Assembly (NCBI GenBank): GCA_015350385.1
Contig: WNKI01000001.1
Span: 724,496-788,495 of the forward strand
Length of the DNA stretch: 64,000 nucleotides
From: Aculops lycopersici
Taxonomy: Eukaryota > Arthropoda > Arachnida > Trombidiformes > Eriophyidae
Direction: 5' to 3'
The notes under the pieces were generated by a model, which saw only the letters and a list, made by a program, of their open reading frames with translations, searched no databases and was not told the origin of the DNA. The translations under genes were made by a program, and so were the position numbers. Below, one piece after another: positions 45,331-57,091 of this stretch (the stretch's first letter is position 1; each line of letters starts with the position of its first letter).

Positions 45331-45372
45331 CCACTGCCACCACCACCACCACCACCACCACCACCACCACCA
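45331..45372. repeat. (CCA)n microsatellite
   Basis: About 13 CCA/CAC-register units, preceded by two CCACTG units. Confidence 0.88.
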
Positions 45373-45800
45373 ATGTTGTTGCTGCAGGTGGTTGCTGTTG
45401 AGTTGGGTGACCTCCGTGTTGGCAAGCGTCAAGTTCACACGACTTGACAACAAGAACAAGGGGGAAAAGTAGAAAAGCGACAGCGACAACTAATGGGATC
45501 AGAACATAAACAACAGCAAGCTACAAGAAGCATTGGGCGTCGCAAAGTCCCGTGTGATTTCACTCTATCCAACTCTCAGCGCATTCAATTTCTACCTGCA
45601 CCCGCCCTTTTGGGCCGCGGCAAAATGGCACTGCTGGGCTTAATCTGAGGCCTTTTCAAATCCTCCTTCTCGCTGTTCCAGCTCCAACTAACACGGTAAA
45701 TGGACACCACTGAATGTTACCCCATCCACGCATGATGCCTTCTATCCCACATCCGCGCGTGCGCATCAGAAATCCTCTAGTGTTACGAAGGCGGCAGTGC

Positions 45801-46072
45801 GCGTGAGTCGATCAACTCAAGTGGACAGTCAACAGCGGCGCCCGCCGTTGCCATAGTGGTTGCTGGTCAGAGTCGTCGAGTTAGCAGCTAGAGCAACACC
45901 ATTTACCGCTCGACTCAAATCAACACACAAATCATCCTAAGCCGACACAACAACTGATCACCTGTGACGTGGAACGAAGATAGTAAGGAAGTTGATGAAA
46001 TTAAAAAATTCCAACATTTAACCTTAAAAAGGCAGTCAATAAATGAGTGACCAAATAGAAAGCATACAAAAA
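45801..46072 (+). promoter_or_regulatory. Duplicated 5' leader/promoter of Sp copy B
   Basis: Homologous to 37170-37413. Similarity reaches to the AAAAAATGCATCA at the start codon, including a run near GTCAGTAAAT/GTCAATAAAT. The last 60 nt have diverged more than the upstream part. Confidence 0.8.
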
Positions 46073-46573
46073 ATGCATCACCTCGACCAATCCAGCGGTT
46101 TGGCCACAACCACGGCCGCGGGATTCCCTCAACACCATCACCAATTCTACCACGCAACTGATTTCATTGACCACCATCATCACCACAACAACAACCATCA
46201 TCACCACAATCAACATCAACACCATCACTCGCAAGTTAATCAAGCTCCTCACCACCACCACCACTATCCGCTTTCACCACAGGTGGCTGCCGCCGCCGCC
46301 GCTGGTCACTTGGGAATCAATATCCATGGTTCGCACCATCAGATTAACCAGACTGGTTACGATGCCCAGCAGTGGACTTCCGCCGCCACGGCTGCTGCTG
46401 CGGCTGCGGCGGCCGCAGCCGCCGCCGCTGCTCATACTCAACAGCAACAAGCTAATCAACAGCAGCAACAGCAACTCACCTACCAAGGCCAAGAGTCATC
46501 GAGTCAAGCGCAACAACAACAATTGCATCTACAACAACAACAAAACCAACAATCCAACTACTACGCCGCATTT

Positions 46574-46605
<32 letters not shown>

Positions 46606-47347
46606 ACAACAGCATCATTTTCAAAATCAATCCCAAGGACACAACCACTACACCTCTCCTACAATCTCTAGCTCCTCGCCCGCCGCCCCATCAGTACCTT
46701 ACTACTCTTCAAATATGTCGGCAATGCAGCCCCCGACCGGAAATCAGAATCACGCTCAGGCCCTCATGACGCAGCACCACCAATCGACGAGAATAACGGT
46801 TCCGCCGTCGACGACCACAACGAAGACACCAATCAAATCATTAGACTCGCCTGCGCTCAAAGCAACACAGCTACCAAAAAGTCAAGCTAAGCAACGCGCC
46901 CTGCCCAAGCCAAATGCGAGGACCAACTCTAAACGTCAGGACACATCAACTGCTGCAAATGGAAGTTGTGATATTGCAAAAGAAAAGTCGACTAGAGGGG
47001 CAACGACAGGCAGGTACCAGAGAAGATACGCGGGGCGAGCTAGTTGCGATTGTCCCAATTGCTGCGACTTGGAGCGCCTCCGGCGCTTGGGACTAGAGTC
47101 GCCGGCCGATTCCACAAGTTGCGCTGATGGCCAACTAATGGCCACGAGTGATGGCAAAAAGTTGATGCACATTTGCCATCACGCCGGATGCGGCAAGGAG
47201 TACGGCAAGACTTCACATCTGAAGGCGCACCTTAGGTGGCACACAAGCGATCGTCTGTCCACTTGTCGTTTCTCAGATTGCGGCAAACAATTTAGTCGAA
47301 CAGATGAATTGAGAAAGCATGTGAAAACTTGCCACTCTCAAAGGTAA
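46043..47347 (+). CDS. Sp: Sp/buttonhead paralogue, copy B (third zinc finger missing)
   Basis: 434 residues from the first ATG. The start homologous to copy A is the in-frame ATG at 46073 (AAAAAATGCATCA in both). It is collinear with copy A: His-rich N-terminus, the shared block QQLTYQGQESSSQAQQ, MSAMQPPTGNQNHAQALMTQ, the Btd box RRYAGRASCDCPNCC, and an identical first finger MHICHHAGCGKEYGKTSHLK. It then departs. The first linker is TSDRLS instead of TGEKP, finger 2 is CRFSDCGKQFSRTDELRKHV ending with a four-residue His-x4-His spacing, and the protein stops with CHSQR. Finger 3 is absent from the frame and from following DNA. CAAAG/GTAACG at the end could be a splice donor, but no third-finger exon is visible downstream. 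It retains a 14-Ala tract (coded near 46394-46432). A competitor, or a factor with altered specificity, is possible. Confidence 0.88.
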
Positions 47348-49005
<1,658 letters not shown>

Positions 49006-51336
49006 ATGTCAAGCTTAACGGACAATGAAAATGAATTTCCCAATCTTAACCAAGCAAACCAGATTAGTCAATCCTTAGTGAAAAACCGTCGTCCTCGCGG
49101 TGACAACTTCAAAATTTTGGGCATCTTACCGGACTCTAGAGATCAACCGACTCAAAAATCATCTCAAGGATGGTCAACGCAACAATCCAATAAGGTAAAT
49201 TCGCGATCATCAAGTACTGATAGAAGTGTTAATAGGGATGTAATTAATTTAGGAATATCAACAAATTACCTGTATCACGATTTGCATGGTCTTATCCGCA
49301 GGGCCGAGCAAGATGGAGCCTCATTTGTGGTCACACCTATCGAGCAAAGTGTTAGAAATCGCGAATTCAACGCTCTCGCCGACTTTTCTCTATCCTGCGA
49401 AGATTGGAGCGCGAGGGTCCACATATATCTTGGCGATGCTGATCTAGACTCACCTGACTTTAGTAAAGCTGAACTATTCTCCAGGTCATTCCAGCATGCG
49501 CTCTATTTGAAGCCTCAGTGTATATTGATCAACTGCCCTAAAACAAATCATGGACGACTAGCTCTAGCCTCTATCATCAACACTTATACCCAAAAGGCTT
49601 TTGGAACTAAATACGACCCATTTATATTGTTTGTTGTCCCCTTGGTCGACCAAGACGCAAAATTAGAACCAGATTGTTCTTGGGTCGAGGAGGTTCTTTC
49701 TAAGGACGAACAAGATATCCAACAGTGCGCATCTCTAATTCAATCTGCTAGCGAAAACTTGGAATCTAGCCAGTCGAGCAATACTAGCGGAAGGGGAAGC
49801 GATGAAAATGAGAAATCTCAGTCTCCTAAGACTACCGCTAACCTTGAGGCAGATGCAGAAAATCAAGATGTATCCGAGGATAGCATTTGGTTTCACGACT
49901 CTAGTCTACAAGAAGATTCTGTGATATCTAATCAGGAATATCCGTCTTATTGGAATCAATGGAACGAATTTAGAGCCCACCTCTCCCCTTACAAGAGGAT
50001 GGGTATCTGCATTGATATCAATAGCGATCCGCCTAGCGATAGTGAAGAAATCAGCAGGTGGGCCGGAGAACCAATCAGAATGATGATATTCCACACTGAG
50101 GCTTTCGTATATTCTTCTGAAGCACAATATTATAGACTTTCTGGTAGATACAAGAATTTTTTAAAAGCTGTCTCGTTGAAAAATTCATTCAAGAACCAAA
50201 CAGTTTTAGCTACACGGGATTTGGATCGTATGAAAGAGTTCTTAGACAGCTTCAATCATGTGATAAACAATCTTCTCTTGAATCATCAAGATCCTCTCCG
50301 AGACTGGAACGACTATCCGCAACATCCCATGCAACCTCTCTCATCAAATCTCAATTCAGCCGTTTATAGTGTTTTCGAAAGAGACTCGATCAAGTATATC
50401 AAGTATAAAGATGCCATGGTGACTGCCCTGCAATTTCTTACAGCCAAGGCAAGAGAATCCAAGAGATTTGTACTGATGGTACTGGGAGCCGGCCGAGGTC
50501 CGCTGGTGGATAATTTTATCGCAGCTATCAAGATGCTGGCCTTTGAGCATAACCACCGATTTAAGATATATGCACTCGACAAGAATTACAGCTCGGTTAG
50601 GTCTCTAAAGTACAAGCAAGAGAATATGTGGAATGATCCCAACTTCAACATCGAAACTGAAGTTGTTGAATGTGATATGCGAGTCTGGGCTCCAGATGAG
50701 AAAGCCGATATCATCGCTACCGAGTTGCTCGGGTCCCTGGGCGACAATGAACTCAGTCCCGAATGTATCGATGGGGTGTGGCGATTTTCAACCCAGAATA
50801 CGATCTCAATACCCCAATCCTACGCATCCTATGTTCAGCCAATATCTAGTTGGCGATTAAGACAAGTGCTCAGTGAGCATAGCGACAATCCCATGGAAAA
50901 GATTTGGGTAATCCGACTCAATAACTATTATGCCATCGATTCATGTAAGAAATTATTTGAATTTGAGCACAAAGATCTAACACTGAGACCTGAACAGAGG
51001 GACAATCGGAGGTACTCAAAATTGACTTTCAAAACTAAGATTGATACTGTCTGCGATGGATTTGCAGGCTACTTTAATTCTGATCTCTTTGGTAAGACTT
51101 CGCTGTCGATTATGCCTGATGACAAAACTCCAAACATGGATAGCTGGTTTCCGGCGTTCATTCCCCTAATTGATCCTATCAACTTGCCTAAGGATACTGA
51201 AATGGAAGTCCACTTTTGGAGGAAAGAATCTGATGTAAGGATTTGGTACGAATGGGCAGTGGTGAAACCTGTTCGCACCAAAATACACTCGATGAACGGC
51301 TCAGGTACTGCTATGTCCAAATTTATTCAAGCATAA
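49006..51336 (+). CDS. PRMT5: Protein arginine methyltransferase 5 (PRMT5)
   Basis: 776 residues (human 637), single exon. The N-terminal TIM-barrel half has an Asp/Glu/Ser-rich insertion around 245-300. The methyltransferase half shows YSVFERDSIKYIKYKDA, which retains the Phe equivalent to human F327 needed for symmetric dimethylation. SAM-binding FVLMVLGAGRGPLVDN and the catalytic double-Glu loop TELLGSLGDNELSPECIDG (SELLGSFADNELSPE in human) are followed by the C-terminal barrel (SIPQSYASYVQPISS). PRMT5 with MEP50/WDR77 symmetrically dimethylates Arg on Sm proteins and histones. The C-terminus runs longer than usual (HSMNGSGTAMSKFIQA). Confident on motifs and order. Confidence 0.97.
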   Translation: MSSLTDNENEFPNLNQANQISQSLVKNRRPRGDNFKILGILPDSRDQPTQKSSQGWSTQQSNKVNSRSSSTDRSVNRDVINLGISTNYLYHDLHGLIRRAEQDGASFVVTPIEQSVRNREFNALADFSLSCEDWSARVHIYLGDADLDSPDFSKAELFSRSFQHALYLKPQCILINCPKTNHGRLALASIINTYTQKAFGTKYDPFILFVVPLVDQDAKLEPDCSWVEEVLSKDEQDIQQCASLIQSASENLESSQSSNTSGRGSDENEKSQSPKTTANLEADAENQDVSEDSIWFHDSSLQEDSVISNQEYPSYWNQWNEFRAHLSPYKRMGICIDINSDPPSDSEEISRWAGEPIRMMIFHTEAFVYSSEAQYYRLSGRYKNFLKAVSLKNSFKNQTVLATRDLDRMKEFLDSFNHVINNLLLNHQDPLRDWNDYPQHPMQPLSSNLNSAVYSVFERDSIKYIKYKDAMVTALQFLTAKARESKRFVLMVLGAGRGPLVDNFIAAIKMLAFEHNHRFKIYALDKNYSSVRSLKYKQENMWNDPNFNIETEVVECDMRVWAPDEKADIIATELLGSLGDNELSPECIDGVWRFSTQNTISIPQSYASYVQPISSWRLRQVLSEHSDNPMEKIWVIRLNNYYAIDSCKKLFEFEHKDLTLRPEQRDNRRYSKLTFKTKIDTVCDGFAGYFNSDLFGKTSLSIMPDDKTPNMDSWFPAFIPLIDPINLPKDTEMEVHFWRKESDVRIWYEWAVVKPVRTKIHSMNGSGTAMSKFIQA

Positions 51337-51465
51337 TTACAAACCTTGCAAGCAACAAGTTACATAGAATTCACAATTGATTTTACACCTATGACCTTAG
51401 CTTTATTGAAATTATATTTATCAATAAGATGAGACCTATTGCATAGACTACGTCATCAGTTAGCC

Positions 51466-51723
51466 TCAAAATTTATTCAATTCATCTTGATATTGTTTTG
51501 CAAAGTCACCATCGTCCTCATCGATCCAATTATTCATCCAAATTGTGACATAAGATCTATTGTCCAATGGAGCCTCGAGTCCTCGACTTTCCTCGCTTTC
51601 AAAATCATCAAATTCATCCTCACTATGGACTGATGGTTGTCTCTGGTTTGCAGGTTTACTATTTGTACTAGCCTGCGAATCGGATTTGTTTTGTTTCATG
51701 CTTTTAGAGCTATTTTTAGTCAT
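51466..51723 (-). CDS. SEM1: SEM1/DSS1, 26S proteasome lid and BRCA2-binding acidic protein
   Basis: 85 residues. The diagnostic C-terminal half reads EDEFDDFESEESRGLEAP followed by IWMNNWIDEDDGDFAKQYQDELNKF. It matches human DDEFEEF...WEDNWDDD...FSNQLRAELEK in order and spacing, including the two Trp separated by three residues. The Trp normally found in EDWAGL is replaced (EESRGL). The N-terminal 30 residues are basic/Ser-rich and have no counterpart. DSS1 is a mostly disordered subunit of the proteasome lid and TREX-2, and it stabilises BRCA2. Convergent with PRMT5, with 129 bp between stop codons. Convincing despite short length. Confidence 0.88.
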   Translation of the reverse strand: MTKNSSKSMKQNKSDSQASTNSKPANQRQPSVHSEDEFDDFESEESRGLEAPLDNRSYVTIWMNNWIDEDDGDFAKQYQDELNKF

Positions 51724-52937
51724 TTAGATTATATGTTAGCTTCGAGATAAACCATTAATCGATTTATGTTCAGATGCAAGAGATTGAATATCAGGACTTA
51801 AACCAAGAGATGAGCGTTCAATCTTTTGGCTGTCCCCCTCACAAACGCTACGAAACTCGCGCTGTAACAAGCGTTAGTTAGTTTAGAGAATCAACCCTTT
51901 CGCTGATCATCGCTTGGTGCAAATGATCTGCTACAGACACATGATCTATGGATCATAAACAAAAGGTTTGCTGGCCCAGATTGAAGGATTGAGCAAGTCT
52001 GTGGGATAAAAATCGAATAGAAGTTAAACGAAAACCTGTTGATCGACTAATCATTTACTGACTTGAAAGACGATTGAGTCATTCGCTCGAAATCATGGAT
52101 CTTTCAAGCCTGGGATGCTCTTGATACGCCTACCCGAATCGGCATCCATCCGATGTTTTGCAAGCGGTGGCTGGCAAGACCATGGGAAGCTAAGAAATTT
52201 TCTCATGGCAGTGGTTCTTTTACTTGTAATAGTGTTTCATGTTAGTGGGTAACAAGATGGACTGACCGAATGGAGGTTTGCAGAGGTAGCGGCGGCAGCA
52301 GCAGCGACCGACGGCGACAGCAGTAATAGCAGCAGCACAGAGAGTAATGCTTCCATCGCTCGCACCATTTGTTGCTGCCTAGTGGACGTCAGCGCTGCTT
52401 GCTACTGTTGCACTAGAGATTGGAACCTTTGTTGTTGGTTTGAGGAAAATAGAGTGGAAAAAAAACAACTTTTTTGCTATCTGTTGGAGGCGATGGCCGT
52501 TAGCAGGTGCTCAGTTATTATGAAATCATAGTTTAATAATTTGGTATATTAGATTATGCTCGACTCATCTATTCAATATCACAGAATCTTATATAACTGA
52601 CCATCATATTGATTAGATTGTCAAATAAACAGACTCTTAGTGGAGAATTTTATCATCATTTGTCAACATTTGCTCTCTACCACTAATCGATTATTAGCGA
52701 TCAAGGATTTAGTCATCCTTCTTATTAAACTGTCACCATCAATTGAACTGGATTCTAATTCAGTCATCGATTAATTTATCTATCTAAGTCAACTATTGTC
52801 AATAAAAAAGTGTATGATTTATTCATGGGTCATTTCATTCACGCAAGAGATCAACCTGTTGAATATTCAACATAGGCACATTGCTAAATAATACTATTTA
52901 TAAACCACTAAGAACTAGTAGCAATTGTTCATCTATT
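51724..52937. other. Intergenic, SEM1 and RhoGAP promoters
   Basis: About 1.2 kb between divergent genes. There is a short CAG/CGG-rich patch at 52280-52345. No DH-domain exon or other gene was found. Confidence 0.55.
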
Positions 52938-55900
52938 ATGCCGAGTTCCAAAGCTCCGATTGATTTGGAACCTTGGACTAAATTTTCGCCAAAAGAGAGA
53001 CAAAATGACTATGAATACAACCTACTACTGTCAAAATTCAAGTCACTGTTGAGCGAGGTCAAGAGCCTGCAAATAATACACAGAAACTGCTCCCTATCGC
53101 AAGGTGATAATTTAAATGGACCAAACAGCTCACAAATCGAGAGAAATCTCTCGTCTCCAGCTAGATGTGAGGTAGAAGAATATCGACTATCTCCCTCAAG
53201 TGGTAAAAATGTTATAGCTCCAAATGGAATATTGAACTTTCAATCGCAAAATCCTATCGTAACAGGGTCTTCTATATTAAATGAATCGACTCAACCAGAC
53301 AATCGTAACAGAAGTCATGTCAGCAACCTCAGCCGGCTCTACAACCAACAGAGTCAGCATAATCCCATGCCAAAGCATTATAATAGTAGCCATAACTTGC
53401 TTTTGTCGAGCTCAACCAATATAAATAATACAGTAGCAACTAACAGGTCCGACTTTAGGCAAAGAGGTCAAGTGGTCAACTCGCGCTTGCTCGCCTCCAA
53501 GTCTAGTGAGAAATTAGACAGCATCCTGGACAATAACAATCACTCGCCATTTATAAAGACGAAAGATCTCGGCATTCACCACTCAACTCATAGCAGCCCG
53601 CCAATAGCTCGGGATTCTAAATACTTCGCAAATGACGATAATATTTACGATGCGGTCTCACCTGACGACCTGTCGAATACCGAGCCAGCAAATCAGCATG
53701 TCGCCAACTCAGTAAATAATCTTAATAGGCTTTCACTCCAGCACAGATCGAAACTCGAACCCCTCAAAAGTAGTCCAGTTGTGGGAAATGATTCCGGAAA
53801 ATTCAATTCACCTTACAGAAATCTTTCATCCAGTAACAAGTTTAATGTGGGCGAGACACTGCAAGATCAAGAACGACTTGAGCAACACTCATTCGGTTCC
53901 TCGGTGCTTTTGGATCCATCAATCAACAACTCATCAAGTCTTTCCATACAAAACGAGCAGTCAAGTCAAGACCAAAGCGGCAACCTAGAGTATGCAAATT
54001 ACGTGAATATAGACTTCTTCCTGAAGAGAGGTGATAGTCCGTCTATCGATGACTTGGACGAAAACATGACTCAAGATGACTCAAGTGATGTATCTGACGA
54101 CGAGGAGGCAACTCGGATGTCACATTCGTTCTCTAGCGATCAACTTTGTGAGCATGCCTTGCGTGATCTAACACCCAGAGAACTGGCCAAGAAATTGTCT
54201 TGTGAAGTTAATACAAACTCATCCTCAAGCTTGACACCTGCCTCATCAGGCGACTTTTTGGATGATAGTCGCGGCCAATCAAGTATGAATGCCAGCTCCG
54301 CGTCAAGTGCAAGATTCAAGGAAGCTAACAACAAGCTTGCAAGTTTTTTCTCCATGTCGGGACGAGGTGAGGTCGAGCATTCTAGCTTAAGAAAAAACTC
54401 GACAAACCCCAGAGACTCGATCGGGCTGATGAAGAATCTAGGTCCGATACACGAGAGTAGCAGTAGTTTCATGTTGTCACGGAAGAATACTAGCCTGGAT
54501 ACCTATATGCTAGAGGGGAAGGATTGTAATGCTTTAGCGGAAGCGCACACAACCATGCGGTCATTCTTGAGCGACCTCAACCTTTCGCCTGTTGATGATC
54601 TATTTGAAGACAAGGCCCAAAGAAGGATTGTCAAAGAGAGTTTTGCGGTCGAGTTCTGTAAGCGGCGCAAGCTTCGTCATTTATTCCTCTTCAACGATGT
54701 TATTGTATGCGCCAAATACCAAGCTTCGTCAAAACAAAAATTCACCTTCGATGTCAAATGGTATCTCAACTTGGGAGGTATCAGCGTGTTAGATCCATCC
54801 GAGGCTGGAAATCATGTAAAGTATGATAAAGAGGCGATAGAAAACCAAATCTTAGCCATAAGAACTAATCTTATGATGCTTAGGAGTAGAATGCAGCATA
54901 TCAAGAGAAGCAAGGATAAGCAACCCGCGAAGCTCATCAAGAAACTTAAAAAAAGTAGAACAGAACTGGAGGCTGAACTCGTCCTACTGCTACCCCACTT
55001 ACCCCTTGTAATCAAGCACATCAATGGTCGGAAGTATACATTCTTCTTGTCTAGCAATTTCGATAGAAACCAATGGATTGAATCGATCAAATTCTTACAA
55101 AGTCAACTCACAGCTGCCAAAAGTATCTCATCAACTCCTTCATCAAGCGAACTACAAGCCTGGATACAAACCTGTCGAAAGAATCTGAACCCTAGTCTCG
55201 GAACGTTCCTATTGCGGTCAAATTGTGATGACGATCTTCTCTATGGAGACCTGTACCTCAACTTGAGCAACATGCGCGGCATAGCCAAACAAGGTAATTA
55301 CTACTTCTGCTTTGAGGTAGACAGTTACGGACACTTCTCTCAGAAAGCATCCTCTTCCGTTATGCGCATCGAGAAACTATCCCACGACCTAAACGAGGAG
55401 TATGTCTTTCCCCTTGATGGCGCCCATACCTTGAGAATCCTTTTGTACGAGAACCTAGGATCTACAGCCAAACCTGCGGTCGTGGGTAAAGCTCACGTTG
55501 AATTATCAAGGTCATGGTTTTTGGAGAAATCTGTTGATAAAGTGATCGTTTTCAACACAAATTGTAGTCTATCCATCAAGTTATCCTACTCAAGTTCTGA
55601 ACTATTGTCGATGCGGATACCCCACACAAAGCTGTGTCCAAATTTTGGCATGGACATTACTCAAGTCTGCAAAAAAGAGAAAACTAACATACCATTACTA
55701 ATACAGTTGTGTGTCAACGAGGTGGAGCGTCGGGGTATGCGTGAAGTTGGAATCTACCGGATGTCCGGAACTTCAACGGATATCCAAAGACTCAAGAAAA
55801 CGTTCGAGACAAACTCATATGTAGCCGAACTATTGTTACGTGATATAGATATCCACTCTGTAACTGGTTTCCTCAAGACTTATCTGAGAGAAATGCCAGA

Positions 55901-56303
55901 AGGATTGTTTATCAATAAGCTTTACCTGAAGTTTGTTGCTGCCTTCAATATACCCCAATCTGATTCCCACGAGAGAACCAGGAAAATGTTGGAGCTATTC
56001 GCCAGGATACCCCCGACAAATCAGCAAACAATTATTTACCTAGTAGAGCATTTAGTGAAGATCAACAAATACGAAAGTTACAACAAGATGTCTTTAACAA
56101 ACTTGGCTACAGTAATCGGACCTAATATCCTGAGACCACCTACTGACACACAAAGCCAGAGCAATTCTGATCCATTCACGGCGGTAGTTATTGGATCCAT
56201 GTCACAAGCAGGAATACTGTACTTTTTCCTAAACCGCACATTCCTCAACCTCCCAATAGCGGAACTCGACCCATCCGAAATTGATCGTGGCATGAGCGGA
56301 TAG
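52938..56303 (+). CDS. BCR/ABR-type RhoGAP without a DH domain (PH-C2-RhoGAP)
   Basis: 1121 residues from the ATG at 52938. Residues 1-540 are Ser/Asn-rich and disordered. The PH domain (~565-720) has FAVEFCKRRKLRHLFLFNDV, FDVKWYLNLGGISVLD and GRKYTFFLSSNFDRNQWIE, matching BCR/ABR (RKLRHLFLFTDVLLCAK, YDCKWYIPL), with the family's helical insertion RTNLMMLRSRMQHIKRSKD. A C2 domain follows (~755-885; YGDLYLNLSNMRGIAKQ, YFCFEVDSYGHFSQKA, HTLRILLYENL). The RhoGAP (~900-1100) includes RRGMREVGIYRMSGTSTDIQ with its Arg finger and NKMSLTNLATVIGPNILRP. BCR and ABR also carry a DH (RhoGEF) domain before PH; none is visible in the preceding residues. It is likely a Rac/Cdc42 GAP without the dual GEF activity. 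The frame extends to a TTG at 52881 without an upstream ATG. Single exon. Confidence 0.93.
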   Translation: MPSSKAPIDLEPWTKFSPKERQNDYEYNLLLSKFKSLLSEVKSLQIIHRNCSLSQGDNLNGPNSSQIERNLSSPARCEVEEYRLSPSSGKNVIAPNGILNFQSQNPIVTGSSILNESTQPDNRNRSHVSNLSRLYNQQSQHNPMPKHYNSSHNLLLSSSTNINNTVATNRSDFRQRGQVVNSRLLASKSSEKLDSILDNNNHSPFIKTKDLGIHHSTHSSPPIARDSKYFANDDNIYDAVSPDDLSNTEPANQHVANSVNNLNRLSLQHRSKLEPLKSSPVVGNDSGKFNSPYRNLSSSNKFNVGETLQDQERLEQHSFGSSVLLDPSINNSSSLSIQNEQSSQDQSGNLEYANYVNIDFFLKRGDSPSIDDLDENMTQDDSSDVSDDEEATRMSHSFSSDQLCEHALRDLTPRELAKKLSCEVNTNSSSSLTPASSGDFLDDSRGQSSMNASSASSARFKEANNKLASFFSMSGRGEVEHSSLRKNSTNPRDSIGLMKNLGPIHESSSSFMLSRKNTSLDTYMLEGKDCNALAEAHTTMRSFLSDLNLSPVDDLFEDKAQRRIVKESFAVEFCKRRKLRHLFLFNDVIVCAKYQASSKQKFTFDVKWYLNLGGISVLDPSEAGNHVKYDKEAIENQILAIRTNLMMLRSRMQHIKRSKDKQPAKLIKKLKKSRTELEAELVLLLPHLPLVIKHINGRKYTFFLSSNFDRNQWIESIKFLQSQLTAAKSISSTPSSSELQAWIQTCRKNLNPSLGTFLLRSNCDDDLLYGDLYLNLSNMRGIAKQGNYYFCFEVDSYGHFSQKASSSVMRIEKLSHDLNEEYVFPLDGAHTLRILLYENLGSTAKPAVVGKAHVELSRSWFLEKSVDKVIVFNTNCSLSIKLSYSSSELLSMRIPHTKLCPNFGMDITQVCKKEKTNIPLLIQLCVNEVERRGMREVGIYRMSGTSTDIQRLKKTFETNSYVAELLLRDIDIHSVTGFLKTYLREMPEGLFINKLYLKFVAAFNIPQSDSHERTRKMLELFARIPPTNQQTIIYLVEHLVKINKYESYNKMSLTNLATVIGPNILRPPTDTQSQSNSDPFTAVVIGSMSQAGILYFFLNRTFLNLPIAELDPSEIDRGMSG

Positions 56304-57091
56304 TGTACACTTGCAGAACCATCTCTTGTTGTAAAAATATGACATAGAGCACCGCGATATCATGATTTCTTATTGCCACTCTTAGCTCGTGATAAATCAA
56401 TCGATGTTTCCAACTCGTCCAAGGCCATTCGTGCTCTAATGTGCTGGGATTTGATATCGATCTTGTTTGATGTCATAGGAATAAATTATCATCGTGTCAG
56501 TAAGTCTATTTGTCTCGAACTTGGCATATCGAAATGTTTCGTGGTCTACCTAACTCACCTCATTTGACAATTTTTTATTCATCCTAAAGTCATCTCTAAT
56601 CCAAGACCTCAAATCTCGACGCTGTGCTTCATTCTCGATTCCTTTCGTGATCTTCATGAATTTTTTATACAACTTCTTCGACTCAACTTGGAGCAAGAAC
56701 TGTTTTTAAAGATATTGTAATTAGTAAAATTTCTTGAATTGTAACCAATTAGATCATCTAATTATACTTACAAAGCCGAACCCTCTAGGCTTCATTATCT
56801 TCCTTGATCCGAGCGTTTATACCTTTTGAAACGAGGCAATTGTTTATTTGTTAAGTTTTGAGACACAACAATGTGAGCGTAAACAAAACAAAAATACTCA
56901 TGTAAGTTCGAACGCCGACATGATATTAACCACGCGGTCTTGATAACTCGAAGGCATATTTTAATTAGAGTGGGGCAAACAAAAGTTTTAACAGGTACTT
57001 TTGAAAAAAATAGATTCACGTCTTCCGATATGAGACGATGATGTATATATATATATATGCATCATTGTTAATTTTCTATCGTAGTCAAAAG
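56304..57091. other. Intergenic, RhoGAP 3' flank
   Basis: AT-rich, with an AT run inside the inverted ATGATG...CATCAT context at 57039-57066. No gene seen with confidence. Confidence 0.5.

Larger units (their letters stand above)
39223..45800. other. Gene-poor region between the two Sp copies
   Basis: About 6.6 kb with no credible gene. Repeats seen: AT run (39368-39390), ATAGA/AATAAA pentamers (39992-40036), CGT (44093-44112), CGAAAC-type hexamers (44890-44960), CCA (45331-45372), and the long inverted repeat at 44737-44781. AATAAA at 39285-39290 ends copy A. Likely regulatory spacer. Confidence 0.5.
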
